From positions 1 to 59,062 of the forward strand of contig JAFYZW010000126.1 in NCBI GenBank assembly GCA_017548545.1: a stretch of 59,062 nt of DNA, written 5' to 3'. Made by a program: the position numbers and the translations under genes. The stretch is from Bacteroidales bacterium. Lineage in GTDB: Bacteria; Bacteroidota; Bacteroidia; Bacteroidales; UBA3663. Each line of letters opens with the position of its first letter. Positions within the stretch are counted from its first letter, which is position 1. Below the pieces are notes generated by a model. The model did no database searches. It was not told where the DNA came from and saw only the letters and a program-made list of their open reading frames with translations. Below are positions 45,393 to 53,532 of the stretch, piece after piece.

Positions 45393-45866
45393 ATGATGAA
45401 GAAAACAACAATCATTGCCTCGATGCTGGCTGGTGCAGCTCCTGTTGCACTGGCAAGCAATGCCGACAACTTCGCCCAGAACGATCCCATCGGCTGGATG
45501 ATGGCCATCATCTCCATGTCGGTGGTCTTCACCGCTCTGGTCGTCCTTTTCCTGTGCTTCAAGTACATCTATCCTCTTTTTGCCCTGTTTGGTCTGAAGA
45601 TGATGAAGTCGGCCCATCGCAAGAAGCAGTTCGAACAGATCACTGATAGGCGCGCGCAGATGCATCGCAACATGAAGGTGGTCGAGAAGTCGTCGGGCAA
45701 GGAGGTCGATGATGTTGCCCTCGCAGCCGCCATAGGCGTTGCGCTCTTCCTGCATGAAGATGGCATGCATGACAAAGAGTCAAATGTTCTCACCTTGGCA
45801 CCCAACAAAAGTTCCTGGACGGGTGCCGGCAACAACCAGAAACGCTCACCCATCCGTCGTTTCTAA
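45393..45866 (+). CDS. OadG-like decarboxylase gamma subunit
   Basis: 157 residues from ATG 45393 (MMKKTTIIASMLAGAAPVALAS). A short N-terminus is followed by one transmembrane helix (IGWMMAIISMSVVFTALVVL) and a charged cytoplasmic tail ending SPIRRF. This is the plan of OadG/MmdD-type gamma subunits that anchor the carboxyltransferase to the membrane. The downstream ATG at 45396 is an equal alternative. The position between mmdA and the biotin carrier is the main support. Confidence 0.85.
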   Translation: MMKKTTIIASMLAGAAPVALASNADNFAQNDPIGWMMAIISMSVVFTALVVLFLCFKYIYPLFALFGLKMMKSAHRKKQFEQITDRRAQMHRNMKVVEKSSGKEVDDVALAAAIGVALFLHEDGMHDKESNVLTLAPNKSSWTGAGNNQKRSPIRRF

Positions 45867-45887
45867 ACCCATAGAGCTTTTTTTTTG

Positions 45888-46328
45888 ATGAAGACCTATA
45901 AAATGAAGATCAATGGCAACGAATATGAAGTTGCCATCAAGGACGCCAACGGGCAGAACATCGAAGTCGATGTCAACGGCAAGACTTACACCGTTGAACT
46001 CGCCGATACTGCTCGTGCTGAACGTCCCACGCCTGTCATCACTCGCCCTGCTGTGCCTTCACCAGCCACCGTCACCCCTACAGTCGTTCCGTCTCCGCAG
46101 GGGGACACCCATGCCATCGGCGCCACCAAGTCGCCGTTGCCAGGCACTGTGCTCAGCATCAATGTCACCGTTGGCCAATCGGTCAAGGCCAACGATGTAG
46201 CCATCGTCCTCGAAGCAATGAAGATGGAGAACAACATCAACTGTGGACGCGATGGCGTAGTAAAGGCTATTTATGTCCAAAAGGGAGACAATGTCCTTGA
46301 GGCTGCCGACCTCCTCCTCATTGAATAA
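45888..46328 (+). CDS. mmdC-like: biotin carboxyl carrier protein of the decarboxylase
   Basis: 146 residues from ATG 45888 (a TTG three bases earlier is not used here). Residues 1-45 form a small N-terminal domain (KMKINGNEYEVAI), then a Pro/Thr/Val-rich linker (about 45-75) of the type that gives the swinging arm freedom, and a lipoyl/biotinyl domain with LEAMKMENN, the Lys of which is biotinylated. It passes carboxyl groups from the mmdA subunit. A T-run precedes the start, 21 nt after the gamma subunit. Confidence 0.93.
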   Translation: MKTYKMKINGNEYEVAIKDANGQNIEVDVNGKTYTVELADTARAERPTPVITRPAVPSPATVTPTVVPSPQGDTHAIGATKSPLPGTVLSINVTVGQSVKANDVAIVLEAMKMENNINCGRDGVVKAIYVQKGDNVLEAADLLLIE

Positions 46329-46331
46329 TAA

Positions 46332-47918
46332 ATGAGAATCAAGCGCATATATACGTTCATGCTGCAGACTTTTCTGCCGCTCTTCCTCATGACGTTCTTT
46401 ATCTGCCTCTTCATCGTGTTGATGCAGTTCCTGTGGCGTTATGTGGGAGATTTGGTAGGCAAGGGACTGGGCATCGACATCCTTGCGCAACTCTTCTTCT
46501 ACGCCTCGCTCACCTTTGTTCCAATGGCGTTGCCGCTAGGCATCCTCTTGGCTTCATTGATGACGTTCGGCAACCTGGGCGAGAGCCTTGAACTATTGGC
46601 GATGAAGGCTTCAGGCATCTCTTTGCTCAAGATCATGAAGCCACTTACGGCCTTCATGGTTGTGCTGGCCATTGCCACGTTCTTCTTCCAGGACCGCATT
46701 CTGCCCTTGGCCAATACAAAGATGTACTCCATCCTCATTGGCATCAAGCACACCTCGCCCGAACTTGAGATCCCCGAAGGCATCTTCTACAAGGAGATCA
46801 ACAACTACAACATCTACGTCGATCACAAGGACTACGATACGGGTATGTTGTATGGAGTGACTATCTATATCTTCGATGGTTCCAACATCGAGGACGCGAC
46901 CGTTACCGTAGCCGACAGCGCCAAGATTGCCCTGGCCGAAACCGGCAAGCACCTCAAACTCACCCTTTGGAGCGGTCAGCAGGTGGGTACATTCCGTCAA
47001 GGCACCGGCAACAGCTACCAGCAACAGCAGAAACACCCCAAGTATCGTCGCGAATCCTTCTCCGAGAAGGAAGTGTATATTCCTTACGATAATGGATTCG
47101 ACACCGACGAAGAGTCTATCTCCGACCGCCATGTCGGCAAGAATCTGGCTCAACTGTCACATTCAGTGGACTCCCTCAACCAGCGAATCGATTCCATCAA
47201 TTACGGATATGGGAAGAAACTGGTAAAAAGTGTCTACTACACCAGTGTACGCGAATCGGTCAAGGACGATTCGGCATACTTCGCCGAAAAAACCGAAAAG
47301 CCCCAGAAGATGGTGATCGACCTCGACAGCATCTATGCATCTCTGACTCCGGAACAGATGGAGAAACTGACCGAGAAGGCGACATCACGGGCGAAAAACG
47401 TTATCCAGACCTTCGCCATCCAACGTGAGATGCAGGCTTTCGAGCAGAAGAATGTGAACTATCACGCCATCGAGATGCACCGCAAGTTCACACTCTCCGT
47501 AGCTTGTCTGTTGTTCTTTTTCATCGGAGCACCACTTGGAGCCATCATCCGCAAAGGTGGCATGGGCATTCCAATCATCACAGGTGTACTCTTCTTCATC
47601 TTCTACTACATCATCGACAATACGGGCTACAAGGCCGCCAAGAACGGCTCGATGCAACCTTGGTTCGGCACTTGGCTCTCCTCGATGGTTCTTGCTCCCA
47701 TTGGCATCTGGCTGACATGGCGTGCCGTCAACGACTCGCCGCTCTTCGACTGGGACACCTACAAAATACGCTTCACCCAGCTTATGCGAAAGCTGATGCG
47801 TCGCAGTCGTCCCATCCTCGAGTTTGCCAAGAGACATCGCGAGCAGCGAAGCAACCACAGCGCATTCTTTGGCCGCAGGTTACGCAAGCGTAATAACACC
47901 GCCAATCCATTCTCATAG
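46332..47918 (+). CDS. LptF/LptG-family lipopolysaccharide export permease
   Basis: 528 residues. N-terminal transmembrane helices (about 8-35, 50-75, 95-120: PLFLMTFFICLFIVLMQFLW, FVPMALPLGILLASLMTFG), a long periplasmic part (about 130-380) and three more helices (about 385-470: FTLSVACLLFFFIGAPLGAI, IPIITGVLFFIFYYIIDNTG). This is the YjgP/YjgQ plan. LptF/G with LptB extract LPS from the inner membrane. The periplasmic region is longer than in Proteobacteria and includes a Gln/charged stretch. The gene starts 3 nt after the biotin carrier, so the two share a message although their functions differ. Confidence 0.9.
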   Translation: MRIKRIYTFMLQTFLPLFLMTFFICLFIVLMQFLWRYVGDLVGKGLGIDILAQLFFYASLTFVPMALPLGILLASLMTFGNLGESLELLAMKASGISLLKIMKPLTAFMVVLAIATFFFQDRILPLANTKMYSILIGIKHTSPELEIPEGIFYKEINNYNIYVDHKDYDTGMLYGVTIYIFDGSNIEDATVTVADSAKIALAETGKHLKLTLWSGQQVGTFRQGTGNSYQQQQKHPKYRRESFSEKEVYIPYDNGFDTDEESISDRHVGKNLAQLSHSVDSLNQRIDSINYGYGKKLVKSVYYTSVRESVKDDSAYFAEKTEKPQKMVIDLDSIYASLTPEQMEKLTEKATSRAKNVIQTFAIQREMQAFEQKNVNYHAIEMHRKFTLSVACLLFFFIGAPLGAIIRKGGMGIPIITGVLFFIFYYIIDNTGYKAAKNGSMQPWFGTWLSSMVLAPIGIWLTWRAVNDSPLFDWDTYKIRFTQLMRKLMRRSRPILEFAKRHREQRSNHSAFFGRRLRKRNNTANPFS

Positions 47919-47957
47919 ATAGAACATATAATTCACAAAGAAATTTAAGGTATTTGT

Positions 47958-49157
47958 ATGGAAAATTTATCAGCACGCCTCTATGCATTGTCGCCATCAG
48001 CTACGCTGGCCATGTCACAGAAGAGTCAAGAGCTCAAGAGTCAAGGCCTCGACATCATCAACCTGTCGGTCGGCGAACCGGACTTCTTTACTCCTGACCA
48101 CATCAAGGAAGCTGCAAAGAAGGCTGTAGACGACAACTTCTCGTTCTACACCCCAGTCCCCGGCTATATGTCTCTTCGTGAGGCTATCAGCCGCAAACTC
48201 AAAAGAGAAAACAATGTAGAATTCTCGCCGGCTCAGATTGTCGTGGGCAATGGTGCCAAGCAGGAGATCTGCAATGTCATACTATCCATCGTCGACAAGG
48301 GCGACGAAGTAATTATTCCCACCCCGGCATGGGTGAGCTACTTCGAGATGGTCAAATTGGCTGAAGGTGTCAACGTGCCTTTCCATTGTGGCCAGGAACA
48401 GGATTTCAAGATCTTGCCTCAGCAACTCGAGAGCCTCATCACCCCTCGTACCAAGGCATTCCTCTTCTGTTCACCCTCCAACCCCACGGGTGCCATCTAC
48501 AGCAAGGAGGAGTTGGCAGCCATCGTCGAGGTGCTGGCCAAGTATCCGCAGATCATCGTCATCGCTGACGAGATCTACGAACATATCACCTACTGCGGAC
48601 AGCCCACCTCCATCGCCTCCTTCCCCGCTATGCGGGATCGTGTGGTCATCATCAATGGCGTTTCAAAGGCTTATGCTATGACAGGCTGGCGCATCGGTTT
48701 CTGTGCCGCTCCCGCCTATATTGCCAAGGCTGTCAACAAGCTTCAGAGCCAATACACCTCCGGCTGTTCCAGCATTGCCCAGAAGGCTGCCGAAGCTGCC
48801 TACAATGGCCCACAGGATTGCGTCGAGCTGATGCGTCAGGAGTTCGAACGCCGTCGCGACCTCATCTGCTCGGCCGTACAGAATATCCCAGGTTTCCGTC
48901 TCGACAAGAAACCCAGCGGTGCCTTCTATGTCTTCCCCGACGTCAGCGCCCTCTATGGCAAACGGACGCCAGAGGGCAAGTTGATTGCCAATGCCGACGA
49001 CGTTGCCATGTACCTGCTCGAAGTGGGTCACGTGGCTGGTGTGAGCGGAGAAGCCTTTGGTGACCCCTCATGCATCCGTTTCAGCTATGCCACCTCGCAG
49101 GCCAAGATTGCCGAGGCCATGCAACGCGTTCGAGAGGCTGTGTTGAAACTCAGCTGA
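47958..49157 (+). CDS. aspC-like: class I aminotransferase (aspartate aminotransferase-like)
   Basis: 399 residues. Fold type I PLP enzyme: LSVGEPDFFTPDHIKEAAKKA, NGAKQEICNVI, PTPAWVSYFEMVKLA, SPSNPTGAIYSKEEL, IADEIYEHITYCG and the PLP-lysine motif NGVSKAYAMTGWRIG, with the substrate-carboxylate Arg in SCIRFSYATS. This is the AspC subfamily I-gamma type common in Bacteroidota. It likely exchanges amino groups between aspartate and 2-oxoglutarate; other substrates cannot be excluded. Confidence 0.93.
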   Translation: MENLSARLYALSPSATLAMSQKSQELKSQGLDIINLSVGEPDFFTPDHIKEAAKKAVDDNFSFYTPVPGYMSLREAISRKLKRENNVEFSPAQIVVGNGAKQEICNVILSIVDKGDEVIIPTPAWVSYFEMVKLAEGVNVPFHCGQEQDFKILPQQLESLITPRTKAFLFCSPSNPTGAIYSKEELAAIVEVLAKYPQIIVIADEIYEHITYCGQPTSIASFPAMRDRVVIINGVSKAYAMTGWRIGFCAAPAYIAKAVNKLQSQYTSGCSSIAQKAAEAAYNGPQDCVELMRQEFERRRDLICSAVQNIPGFRLDKKPSGAFYVFPDVSALYGKRTPEGKLIANADDVAMYLLEVGHVAGVSGEAFGDPSCIRFSYATSQAKIAEAMQRVREAVLKLS

Positions 49158-49208
49158 TTCATCAACATGTGTGAACTGAACATCATACAATCTGTAATAC
49201 TTTCATAA

Positions 49209-51569
49209 ATGCTCAAATTAACCAAATACGTTTGCCTAGCTCTTTGGGGAATCTTTATCCTCGGTCTTCTGATCGGAGGAGGTGTCCTGTGGGCCATTTC
49301 CAATGGTTACATTGGCGAAATGCCGTCCATCGAGGAACTTGAGAACCCACAGAGCAAGTATGCTACCATCGTCTATTCGGCCGATTCCGTCGAACTGGGT
49401 CGTTTCAGCCGTGCCAAGGAAAACCGTGTCTTCATAAACTACAACGAGTTGTCGCCCAACCTGATCAATGCACTCGTAGCTACTGAGGATGCCCGATTCC
49501 TCGATCACTCCGGCATCGACATCAAGGCCCTCTTCCGTGCAATCTTCAAGACCGTCTTGCTTCACCAGCGTTCGGCTGGTGGTGGTTCCACCATTACCCA
49601 GCAGTTGGCCAAGCAGGTTTATACCAAGGAAGTGGCCTCGAACATCTGGGAACGTGCCATGCAGAAACCTATCGAATGGGTCATCGCCGTCAAGCTCGAG
49701 AAGCTTTACACCAAGGAGGAGATCATCAACATGTATCTCAACCATTTCGATTTCTGCTACAATGCCGTCGGCATCCGTTCAGCTGCACGCATCTACTTCG
49801 ACAAGCTCCCCTCCGAGCTCGATGTCGATCAGTCGGCCATGCTCGTGGGCATGCTTCAGAATCCCTCGCTCTACAATCCTATCCGTCGTCCCGAGAAGAC
49901 GAAGAATCGTCGTACCATCGTGCTCAACCAGATGCTCAAGACCGGCTACCTTACCGAAGCCGAGTACAACGACTACAAGGAGCGTCCTCTCCTGCCCCAG
50001 ACCGACAACAAGGGCAATTACAAGCTTGCCCACTCGGCCGACCACAAGGAAGGCATGGCTCCCTATCTGCGTGAATATCTGCGCAAGATCATGCGTGCCA
50101 ACAAGCCCAACCGCTCTCGCTACGCTTCATGGCAGGATCAGCAGTTCTACGACGACTCACTTGCTTGGGAGACCAATCCTCTCTATGGTTGGTGCAACAA
50201 GAACAAGAAACCCGATGGATCGCACTACGACCTCACCACCGATGGTCTTCGCATCTACACCAGCATCAATTCCCACATGCAGCAGTATGCCGAAGAGTCG
50301 CTTGTCGAACATCTTCGCGACTTCCTGCAGCCTGCATTCACCAAGGAGAAGCAGGATCAGCCCAATGCCCCCTACAGCCGCAAGCTCACCGACGAGGATG
50401 TAAAGAACTCCCTGCGTCGTGCCATGCGACAGTCCGAGCGCTACAATAAGATGAAGTCGAACGGCTTATCCGCCGAAGAGATCGAGAAGGCTTTCCAAAA
50501 GCCCATCGACATGAAGTTGTTCTCGTGGGCCGGTGAGATCGATACCATCATGAGCCCTTGGGATTCGTTGCGTTGGCAGAAGCAGTTCCTGCGTGCAGGT
50601 TTCATGTGCATGGATACCCTGGGTTATGTCAAGGCTTACGTCGGCGGACCCGACTTCGCCTTCTTCCAGTACGACATGGTGACAGCTGGTCGTCGTCAAG
50701 TAGGTTCTACCATCAAGCCCCTGCTTTACACCTTGGCCATGGAGGAAGGACGCACACCCTGCGACGAGGAACTCAACACCCAACCTGTGCTCTACGACGC
50801 CATCGGACGTCCCTGGACGCCACGCGATGGTGGCAGACAGCGCATTGGCGAAATGGTTACCCTGCGATGGGGTCTCATGCGATCTAACAACTGGATCTCC
50901 GCACGTGTGATGAGTCGCATGACGCCCGAGCATTTTGTCGATTTTCTCCACTCGGCCGGCGTCCGCAATCGTCTCGACCCCGTACTCTCGCTCTGTCTGG
51001 GTTCTTGCGATATCTCTGTCGAAGAGATGGTCACTGCCTATTCGGGCTTCCCTGGTCGCGGCATGCGCAGCCAACCACTCTATGTCGTGTCCATCTGCGA
51101 CAACTCGGGCATGGAACTTGCCCACTTCACCCCCGTCCGCAAGGAAGTCTTCTCGGCCGAAGCTTATTATAAGATGCTGCCCATCCTTCGCGACGTAGTA
51201 GATTATGGTACGGGTGCACGCATCCGTTCACGCTATGGCATCACAGCTCCCATGGGCGGCAAGACGGGTACTACCAACGACAACTCCGATGGCTGGTTCA
51301 TGGCCTTCACTCCCGGACTCGTCGGTGGTACATGGGTAGGTGGCGAAGAGCGCACCATCCATTTCGACCGCACATCGGAAGGTCAAGGTGCTTCGATGGC
51401 ATTGCCCATCTGGGCACAGTTCATCAAACGAGTGCTCGCCGATCCTACTCTCCCCTATTCGTCGACTGATACGTTCTACTATCCTTCGGGCTACGACCCA
51501 TGCACCGTCGAAGGTGCCTTTGAGCATGAGGAGGAGATTCCTGAGAACGACAACAGCTTCTTCGATTAA
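49209..51569 (+). CDS. mrcA-like: class A penicillin-binding protein (transglycosylase/transpeptidase)
   Basis: 786 residues with a single N-terminal transmembrane helix (about 10-35). The GT51 domain has ATEDARFLDHSGID (catalytic Glu near 93), GGSTITQQLAKQ and MYLNHFDFCYNAVGIRSAA. The transpeptidase domain carries the nucleophile motif STIKPL (S500, K503), SNN (S559) and KTGTTN (K685). It polymerises and cross-links peptidoglycan in the periplasm. It has a C-terminal acidic tail. Length and motifs are normal for Bacteroidota PBP1A-type enzymes. Confidence 0.95.
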   Translation: MLKLTKYVCLALWGIFILGLLIGGGVLWAISNGYIGEMPSIEELENPQSKYATIVYSADSVELGRFSRAKENRVFINYNELSPNLINALVATEDARFLDHSGIDIKALFRAIFKTVLLHQRSAGGGSTITQQLAKQVYTKEVASNIWERAMQKPIEWVIAVKLEKLYTKEEIINMYLNHFDFCYNAVGIRSAARIYFDKLPSELDVDQSAMLVGMLQNPSLYNPIRRPEKTKNRRTIVLNQMLKTGYLTEAEYNDYKERPLLPQTDNKGNYKLAHSADHKEGMAPYLREYLRKIMRANKPNRSRYASWQDQQFYDDSLAWETNPLYGWCNKNKKPDGSHYDLTTDGLRIYTSINSHMQQYAEESLVEHLRDFLQPAFTKEKQDQPNAPYSRKLTDEDVKNSLRRAMRQSERYNKMKSNGLSAEEIEKAFQKPIDMKLFSWAGEIDTIMSPWDSLRWQKQFLRAGFMCMDTLGYVKAYVGGPDFAFFQYDMVTAGRRQVGSTIKPLLYTLAMEEGRTPCDEELNTQPVLYDAIGRPWTPRDGGRQRIGEMVTLRWGLMRSNNWISARVMSRMTPEHFVDFLHSAGVRNRLDPVLSLCLGSCDISVEEMVTAYSGFPGRGMRSQPLYVVSICDNSGMELAHFTPVRKEVFSAEAYYKMLPILRDVVDYGTGARIRSRYGITAPMGGKTGTTNDNSDGWFMAFTPGLVGGTWVGGEERTIHFDRTSEGQGASMALPIWAQFIKRVLADPTLPYSSTDTFYYPSGYDPCTVEGAFEHEEEIPENDNSFFD

Positions 51570-51644
51570 ATGCATATAAATCATCACTTGGTGATTCAAT
51601 ATATTTATTATTACATTATTAACCCTTAATCAACAATCTGCTCT

Positions 51645-52319
51645 ATGAAAAAGTACTTTGCAGAATTGGTTGGCACCTTCGTGCTTACCCTTCTTGGCTG
51701 CGGCACTGCCGTTAGCCTCAACTGTGGCATCGACACTGCATCCGTAGTCGGCACTGCCCTTGCCTTTGGCCTTGCCGTTGTTGCTATGGCTTACACCATC
51801 GGCGGCGTCTCCGGTTGCCACATCAACCCGGCCATCACCCTGGGCTGCCTCATTTCCGGTCGTATCTCTGGCAAGGACGCTTGCGGTTACATGGTATTCC
51901 AGGTTATTGGTGCCATCCTCGCTTCGTGTGTTCTCTACCTCTTGGTTTCCACTTCTCCCGAACTCGCACTCGGCACCAAGACTGGCGCTAACGCTTGCGC
52001 AGGCACCGTCACCAACGGCCTCATTGCCGAAATCGTGCTCACCTGCCTCTTCGTGCTCGTAGTACTCGGCTCCACCGATGCCAAGAAGGGCGCTGGCAAC
52101 TTCGCTGGCCTCGCCATCGGTCTCTCGCTCGTGCTCATCCACCTCGTAGGCATTCACTACACCGGCACCTCTGTGAACCCCGCTCGCTCCATCGGCCCAG
52201 CTCTCTTCGAGGGTGGCAAGGCTCTCAGCCAGCTCTGGGTATTCATCGTTGGTCCATTCGTAGGTGGCGCTCTCGCTGCATTCATCTGGAAGTTCATCGG
52301 CTCCGACGACGACAAGTAA
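51645..52319 (+). CDS. aqpZ: aquaporin (MIP family, AqpZ-like)
   Basis: 224 residues, six membrane helices. The two half-helix motifs are HINPAITLG and SVNPARSIGPALF, matching water-selective AqpZ rather than glycerol facilitators (no aspartate-type glycerol signature after the second NPA). N-terminal KYFAELVGTFVLTLLGCGTA is typical. It lets water cross the inner membrane. A hairpin follows the stop. Confidence 0.94.
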   Translation: MKKYFAELVGTFVLTLLGCGTAVSLNCGIDTASVVGTALAFGLAVVAMAYTIGGVSGCHINPAITLGCLISGRISGKDACGYMVFQVIGAILASCVLYLLVSTSPELALGTKTGANACAGTVTNGLIAEIVLTCLFVLVVLGSTDAKKGAGNFAGLAIGLSLVLIHLVGIHYTGTSVNPARSIGPALFEGGKALSQLWVFIVGPFVGGALAAFIWKFIGSDDDK

Positions 52320-52333
52320 TTAACACCATAATC

Positions 52334-52361
52334 ATGCCCTGCCCGCATTGTGGCAGGGCAT
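52334..52361 (+). terminator. hairpin after aquaporin gene
   Basis: Perfect 10-bp stem (52334-52343 with 52352-52361) and an 8-nt loop, 15 nt after the aquaporin stop. The tail is only moderately T-rich and the next ATG (52372) is 10 nt away, so it may be a weak terminator or a leader structure of the next gene. Confidence 0.55.
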
Positions 52362-52371
52362 TACCTTTACT

Positions 52372-53481
52372 ATGAAAAAAGATATCAAGCAAATTGTCCT
52401 CACAGGTGGTCCTTGCGCTGGAAAGACTACCGCCCTGGTGCGCATCAACGAGTATTTATCCAACCTCGGTTACAAGGTTTTCACCGTACCCGAAATTCCG
52501 ACCATGGTCACTGCGTCGGGATGGAGCTACCTCACCAGCAACCATGATTTCTACTACGAAGGTGAGAAGATAATTCTCGAACTCCAGCTCGAAATGGAGG
52601 ACAAGATGCGTCGCCTGGCTGAAACGTGTACTGAACCGAGTGTTATCATTTGCGATCGCGGTGCCCTTGATATCTCAGCCTACATCTCGCCCGAGATGTA
52701 CGACGAACTCTGTGCCGCCTGCCACACCAATGCCGACGAACTGCGTCATGGCAACCGTTATGATGCCGTCCTGCACATGGTTTCCGCAGCCGACGGTGCC
52801 GAGAGCTTCTATACGACGGCCAACAATGCATCACGCTACGAGAAAGCCGACGAAGCAGGACTGAAGCTTGCCCGCGAACTCGACAAGAAGGTGATACAGG
52901 CATGGACCGGACATCAGCACTTGCGCGTCATCGACAACCGCAAGGATTTCGAACAGAAACTCAATCGTGTCCTCTACGAAATCAACTCTGTGCTCGGCTT
53001 ACCACAAGCCATCGTCGAGGAACGCAAGTATATCGTCGAACTCATCGGCGAAGTGCCCAGCGACTGCATCGAGAGCTATATCCAACAAACCTATCTCTCT
53101 TCCGAACCTGGCTCCGAAGTGCGCATCCGTCGCCGTGTCACGGGCAACCACACCGTCAATATCCACACTACACGCCGCCGCATTTCCAACAACGAGGAAA
53201 TTGTTACCGAGCGTCAAGTGTCCAATGCGCTTTACGAGACTCTCCTACTACAGGCCGATCCCTATCGTCACACCATCAGCAAGCACCGCAAGAGTTTCAT
53301 TGCAGGTGGACAGTTCTTCGAACTCGATGCCTACGAGGCACCACACGAAGGCCTGATGATTCTCGAAACCAAAGGCATCGCCTGTCATGCAGATCTTCTT
53401 TTGCCTCCATTCCTCCGCATCGTCAAGGACATTACCGGCGACTTCGACTATTACAACTACAATCTGGCTTTGCGCAAGTAA
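52372..53481 (+). CDS. P-loop kinase-like and CYTH domain fusion protein
   Basis: 369 residues from ATG 52372. Residues 1-190 are an AAA_28/NadR-like P-loop domain: Walker A GGPCAGKTT (12-20), a VPEIPTMVT stretch and CDRGALD, with a C-terminal ARELDKKVI. Residues about 200-369 are a CYTH triphosphate-tunnel domain, with VEERKYIVE, RIRRR, TERQVSNAL, KHRKSF, FFELD and ETKG. The same domain order occurs in the animal TTD14 protein (family knowledge). It probably binds or acts on a nucleotide or phosphorylated small molecule in the cytoplasm; the substrate is unknown. It may be co-transcribed with the aquaporin. Confidence 0.85.
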   Translation: MKKDIKQIVLTGGPCAGKTTALVRINEYLSNLGYKVFTVPEIPTMVTASGWSYLTSNHDFYYEGEKIILELQLEMEDKMRRLAETCTEPSVIICDRGALDISAYISPEMYDELCAACHTNADELRHGNRYDAVLHMVSAADGAESFYTTANNASRYEKADEAGLKLARELDKKVIQAWTGHQHLRVIDNRKDFEQKLNRVLYEINSVLGLPQAIVEERKYIVELIGEVPSDCIESYIQQTYLSSEPGSEVRIRRRVTGNHTVNIHTTRRRISNNEEIVTERQVSNALYETLLLQADPYRHTISKHRKSFIAGGQFFELDAYEAPHEGLMILETKGIACHADLLLPPFLRIVKDITGDFDYYNYNLALRK

Positions 53482-53482
53482 C

Positions 53483-53513
53483 AAAAAAGCGTCTCTCAAC
53501 GAGACGCTTTTTT
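53483..53513. terminator. bidirectional terminator
   Basis: A 13-bp stem with A-run and T-run flanks (53483-53495 with 53501-53513, loop TCAAC). It ends the CYTH gene on the plus strand and the CE4/SGNH gene on the minus strand. Confidence 0.88.
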
Positions 53514-53532
53514 ATCTATTTTACCATTCAAA

